Assembly: GCA_964344305.1 (NCBI GenBank)
Contig: CAYFMT010000012.1
Span: 1-64,000, forward strand
Source of the DNA: JABMOV01 sp964344305
GTDB taxonomy: Bacteria; Fidelibacterota; Marinisomatia; Marinisomatales; JABMOV01
Direction: 5' to 3'
DNA length: 64,000 bases
The position numbers were made by a program, and so were the translations under genes. Below the pieces are notes generated by a model. That model saw nothing but the letters and a program-made list of their open reading frames with translations, had not been told where the DNA came from and did not search any database. Positions 61,903-64,000 of this stretch are shown one piece after another. Each line of letters begins with the position of its first letter. The stretch's first letter is position 1.

Positions 61903-62785
61903 TCGTTGATTTCGATACGATTGAAACGTTCATTTCAACCCGTTCATGCGGATTATCTCTGCTGTCCCTTGGGGAATTAACGATCATGTCTGCCACATCC
62001 ATACCTTTGATCACATTGCCGAAAACTGAATATTTGTTGTCCAGTTGGTTTACATTGGCAACGCAAATGAAGAATTGACTGCCAGCACTGTTTGGATCCT
62101 GGGCACGCGCCATGGACAGCGCTCCTCTGTTATGTGGCGAAGGACTGAATTCAGCAGGCAGCATCCACGAGTCACTTTTGTCTTCTTCACCAACACCAAA
62201 GAACTTGGCTGCATGTCCTCCCATACCGTGCATCGCCCGGTTATCACTTTTTGAATTTGGGTCACCCCCCTGTATAACAAAACCAGGTATCACTCTGTGG
62301 AAAATTGTCCCATCAAAGTATCCATTTTTTGCATGAAGTTTAAAACTTTCCACATGCTTTGGAGCAATTTCCGGTAAAAACTCAACAATAATATCTCCAA
62401 ATCGTGTGTTTATCACACCAACATCATAATCAACATTCACTGAAAACATCCTCTCATTATTGGTTAAATCTGATTCATTGTCGAATGGCAGAACACTAAT
62501 CGTATAATCAGTAGACCTCTGTGGGTTTACTTTGAAGGTTGCTGTTCCAGACTGATCTGAATCCAACTCAACCTCTTTTGACTCAATGACCTTATCGCCA
62601 ATTTTTAGTTGGACATGAACCGGTTCCTGTGTGTGGCCTGAAGATTCAATCATACACTCAATGGTTACATCCTCACCTTCGGTGATGTCCTGTTCCCCTG
62701 ATATGGAATTGACAATCAAATCATTCTGTGTTCCACATGAAATCAACAAAAATGCTGTAAAAAGTAAAAAAGTGATCTTTCTCAT
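61886..62785 (-). CDS. Cyclophilin-type peptidyl-prolyl isomerase lipoprotein
   Basis: This 299-residue protein has a lipobox LISC with Cys17, then an Ig-like beta domain (about 25-120) resembling a CARDB domain, and a cyclophilin domain. The latter has FHRVIPGFVIQGGD, GALSMARA and SQFFICV. It likely assists folding in the periplasm. The ATG overlaps the pyrE stop by 4 bases. Confidence 0.93.
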   Translation of the reverse strand: MRKITFLLFTAFLLISCGTQNDLIVNSISGEQDITEGEDVTIECMIESSGHTQEPVHVQLKIGDKVIESKEVELDSDQSGTATFKVNPQRSTDYTISVLPFDNESDLTNNERMFSVNVDYDVGVINTRFGDIIVEFLPEIAPKHVESFKLHAKNGYFDGTIFHRVIPGFVIQGGDPNSKSDNRAMHGMGGHAAKFFGVGEEDKSDSWMLPAEFSPSPHNRGALSMARAQDPNSAGSQFFICVANVNQLDNKYSVFGNVIKGMDVADMIVNSPRDSRDNPHERVEMNVSIVSKSTIEGLE

Positions 62786-63354
62786 GAAAATCTACTCCCT
62801 GGTTTTGTTACTGGAATCTTTTTTAAGTCCTCCGGGACATTATCCGGTTCATAGGAAACTGCCTGTTGTTGCGTCACTGAAAACTGATGTTGATGAAGAA
62901 CTGCTTTGCCATTGCTCCTGTCTACAACAACGCCCACTCCTACAATCGTACCTCCCAGGGATGCACAACAATCCATCACTTCTTTCACGGAGCCACCTGT
63001 GGTGATAACATCCTCGACCACCAGGATCCTTTCCCCTTTTTCTACATGAAATCCTCTGCGAATTGTCATGTCCCCATTCTTCCGTTCTGCAAAAATGGTT
63101 TTCACTCCGAGCTGTCTACCTACTTCGGTCCCAATCACAATACCCCCAATTGCCGGACTGATGACTGTATCAATTTCAATGTCTTGAAAATACGTGGTGA
63201 TATCCGAAGCAAATTTTGATAAGTATTTTGGATGTTGTAGTACTTTGGCGCATTGAAAATATGAAGAACTGTGACGGCCAGAAGTGAGGACAAAATGTCC
63301 TTCAAGCAGCGCACCTGTTTTTTTAAAAATTGTTAGTATGTCTGGATTACTCAT
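62782..63354 (-). CDS. pyrE: Orotate phosphoribosyltransferase
   Basis: This 190-residue enzyme makes OMP from orotate and PRPP. The PRPP loop VVEDVITTGGSV, the SGRHSSSYFQ N-terminal segment and FAERKNG are characteristic. It overlaps pyrF by 8 bases and the cyclophilin gene by 4, so the pair pyrF-pyrE is transcribed into unrelated genes. Confidence 0.96.
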   Translation of the reverse strand: MSNPDILTIFKKTGALLEGHFVLTSGRHSSSYFQCAKVLQHPKYLSKFASDITTYFQDIEIDTVISPAIGGIVIGTEVGRQLGVKTIFAERKNGDMTIRRGFHVEKGERILVVEDVITTGGSVKEVMDCCASLGGTIVGVGVVVDRSNGKAVLHQHQFSVTQQQAVSYEPDNVPEDLKKIPVTKPGSRFS

Positions 63355-64000
63355 CCATGATTCTCCTCATTTCGGATACATAATTTTCAGCAGCATCTCG
63401 TATGGATTCTGTAGAAAGATCCCCTGCAAATGAAATCCCCCTGGAAACATTGATAATGGCTGGCCCACCATCATTCCCCAATCGCATGCTGGCATCCAAA
63501 TCCCCTCCCTGCGCACCAACACCAGGAATTAATAATGGTAGATCAGGAGACACTTTTCTGATCACTGATAATTCTTCAGCTGCGGTAGCACCTACCACAA
63601 GACCAACATTGTTATGTTTATTTAAACTGGTACATTTCTTCGCCACAGAGATGTACACTGGCTCATCATTTGATTTATGATCTTGAAAATCCAGGGCAGA
63701 ATCATTAGAGGTTCTTGCCAGAACAAATGCACCGAATTCTGCTCGTTCAATAAAAGGGAGAATCGAGTCAGACCCCATGTAGGGATTCACTGTAACAGCA
63801 TCAAACTTGAAATGGTCAAAGAGGCTTTTGGCATATTGTTTCGCTGTATTTCCAATGTCTCCACGTTTTGCATCACCAATGATAATGGGACCGTCACCAA
63901 TGGTCACGAGGACTTCCTCGAGCCAATCAAATCCTGCAGACCCCCATCGCTCAAAAAATGCCAGATTGGGTTTGTATGCTACTGCAAGATCACGCGTTGC
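63347..64000 (-). CDS. pyrF: Orotidine 5'-phosphate decarboxylase, type 2 (5' end beyond window)
   Basis: At least 217 residues are read from the right edge. The frame stays open to 64000, beginning ATRDLAVAYKPNLAFFERWG. DAKRGDIGNTA is the catalytic Lys-Asp region, and LIPGVGAQGG forms the phosphate site. This pattern is the larger type 2 OMP decarboxylase. A GTG at 63907 is an internal codon, not the start. The true start lies outside the window. Confidence 0.95.
   Translation of the reverse strand, partial: ATRDLAVAYKPNLAFFERWGSAGFDWLEEVLVTIGDGPIIIGDAKRGDIGNTAKQYAKSLFDHFKFDAVTVNPYMGSDSILPFIERAEFGAFVLARTSNDSALDFQDHKSNDEPVYISVAKKCTSLNKHNNVGLVVGATAAEELSVIRKVSPDLPLLIPGVGAQGGDLDASMRLGNDGGPAIINVSRGISFAGDLSTESIRDAAENYVSEMRRIMDE

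Noticed and set aside
1..64000. tRNA, rRNA, CRISPR arrays, insertion sequences or prophage.
   Set aside because: No cloverleaf-like genes, spaced repeats, transposases or phage structural genes were seen in reading the window.

Overview
The window reads as a bacterial chromosome from the FCB side of the tree, most likely a marine Marinimicrobia (SAR406)-type organism or a close relative. Supporting features are moderate AT richness and a fused CcoN-CcoO cbb3 oxidase. A rplM-rpsI-rpsB-tsf-pyrH-frr operon is present, as are large secreted proteins with dockerin repeats and a FlgD-like/T9SS-type C-terminal sorting domain. A beta-propeller sensor kinase and a DcaP-like porin fit the same picture. 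The lineage is inferred from gene style only; there is no rRNA, tRNA, CRISPR array, prophage or insertion sequence in the window. Several genes appear to start at TTG (for example 58465 and 41945, both behind strong Shine-Dalgarno sequences).

Layout. 0-12 kb (+ strand): a lipoprotein, a propeller sensor histidine kinase overlapping a sirtuin, a universal stress protein, a DASS carboxylate transporter with a DcaP-like porin, a secreted M36-like metalloprotease with a C-terminal dockerin, and an alpha/beta hydrolase. 12-14 kb (-): a radical SAM protein and a HAD phosphatase. 14-16.7 kb (+): B12-dependent ribonucleotide reductase behind a 330-base control region with two tandem DnaA boxes and a palindrome. 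16.8-20.4 kb (-): the ribosomal protein/translation operon. 20.5-23.4 kb (-): pyrR-pyrB-pyrC preceded by a legible PyrR attenuator, then a palindrome-rich spacer and miaA. 24.8-29.7 kb (+): a small membrane protein, an IYD-like nitroreductase, an RNA methyltransferase, an MscS channel, thioredoxin, an Rrf2 regulator and heme A synthase. 29.7-38.1 kb (-): a complete cbb3 oxidase and assembly locus (TauE-like, ccoI, ccoS, ccoNO, ccoQ, ccoP, ccoG, ccoH). 38.2-46.4 kb (-): a hemerythrin-like protein, ahcY-metK, hpf, pckA, and the coupled run xer-rluD-lspA-dksA-like. 46.4-58.5 kb (-): ileS, degP, a 1310-residue secreted multidomain protein and an M1-type peptidase. 58.5-64 kb (-): tlpA, dsbD, patatin, cyclophilin, pyrE and a truncated pyrF.

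The genes combine into recognisable circuits. Pyrimidine synthesis is split between a PyrR-controlled pyrRBC unit and a distant pyrEF pair, with pyrH in the translation operon. Low-oxygen respiration has its own assembly operon behind a near-consensus promoter that would give an almost leaderless mRNA. Methionine recycling is represented by metK-ahcY. Envelope redox control uses TlpA and DsbD, and nutrient uptake uses the DcaP porin and DASS carrier. The points most worth a second look are the isoleucyl-tRNA synthetase with a GXHH motif in place of HIGH, the PyrR attenuator, the tandem DnaA boxes before nrdJ, the structured spacer at 23.5-23.8 kb, and the coexistence of dockerins with a cohesin-like domain in secreted proteins.
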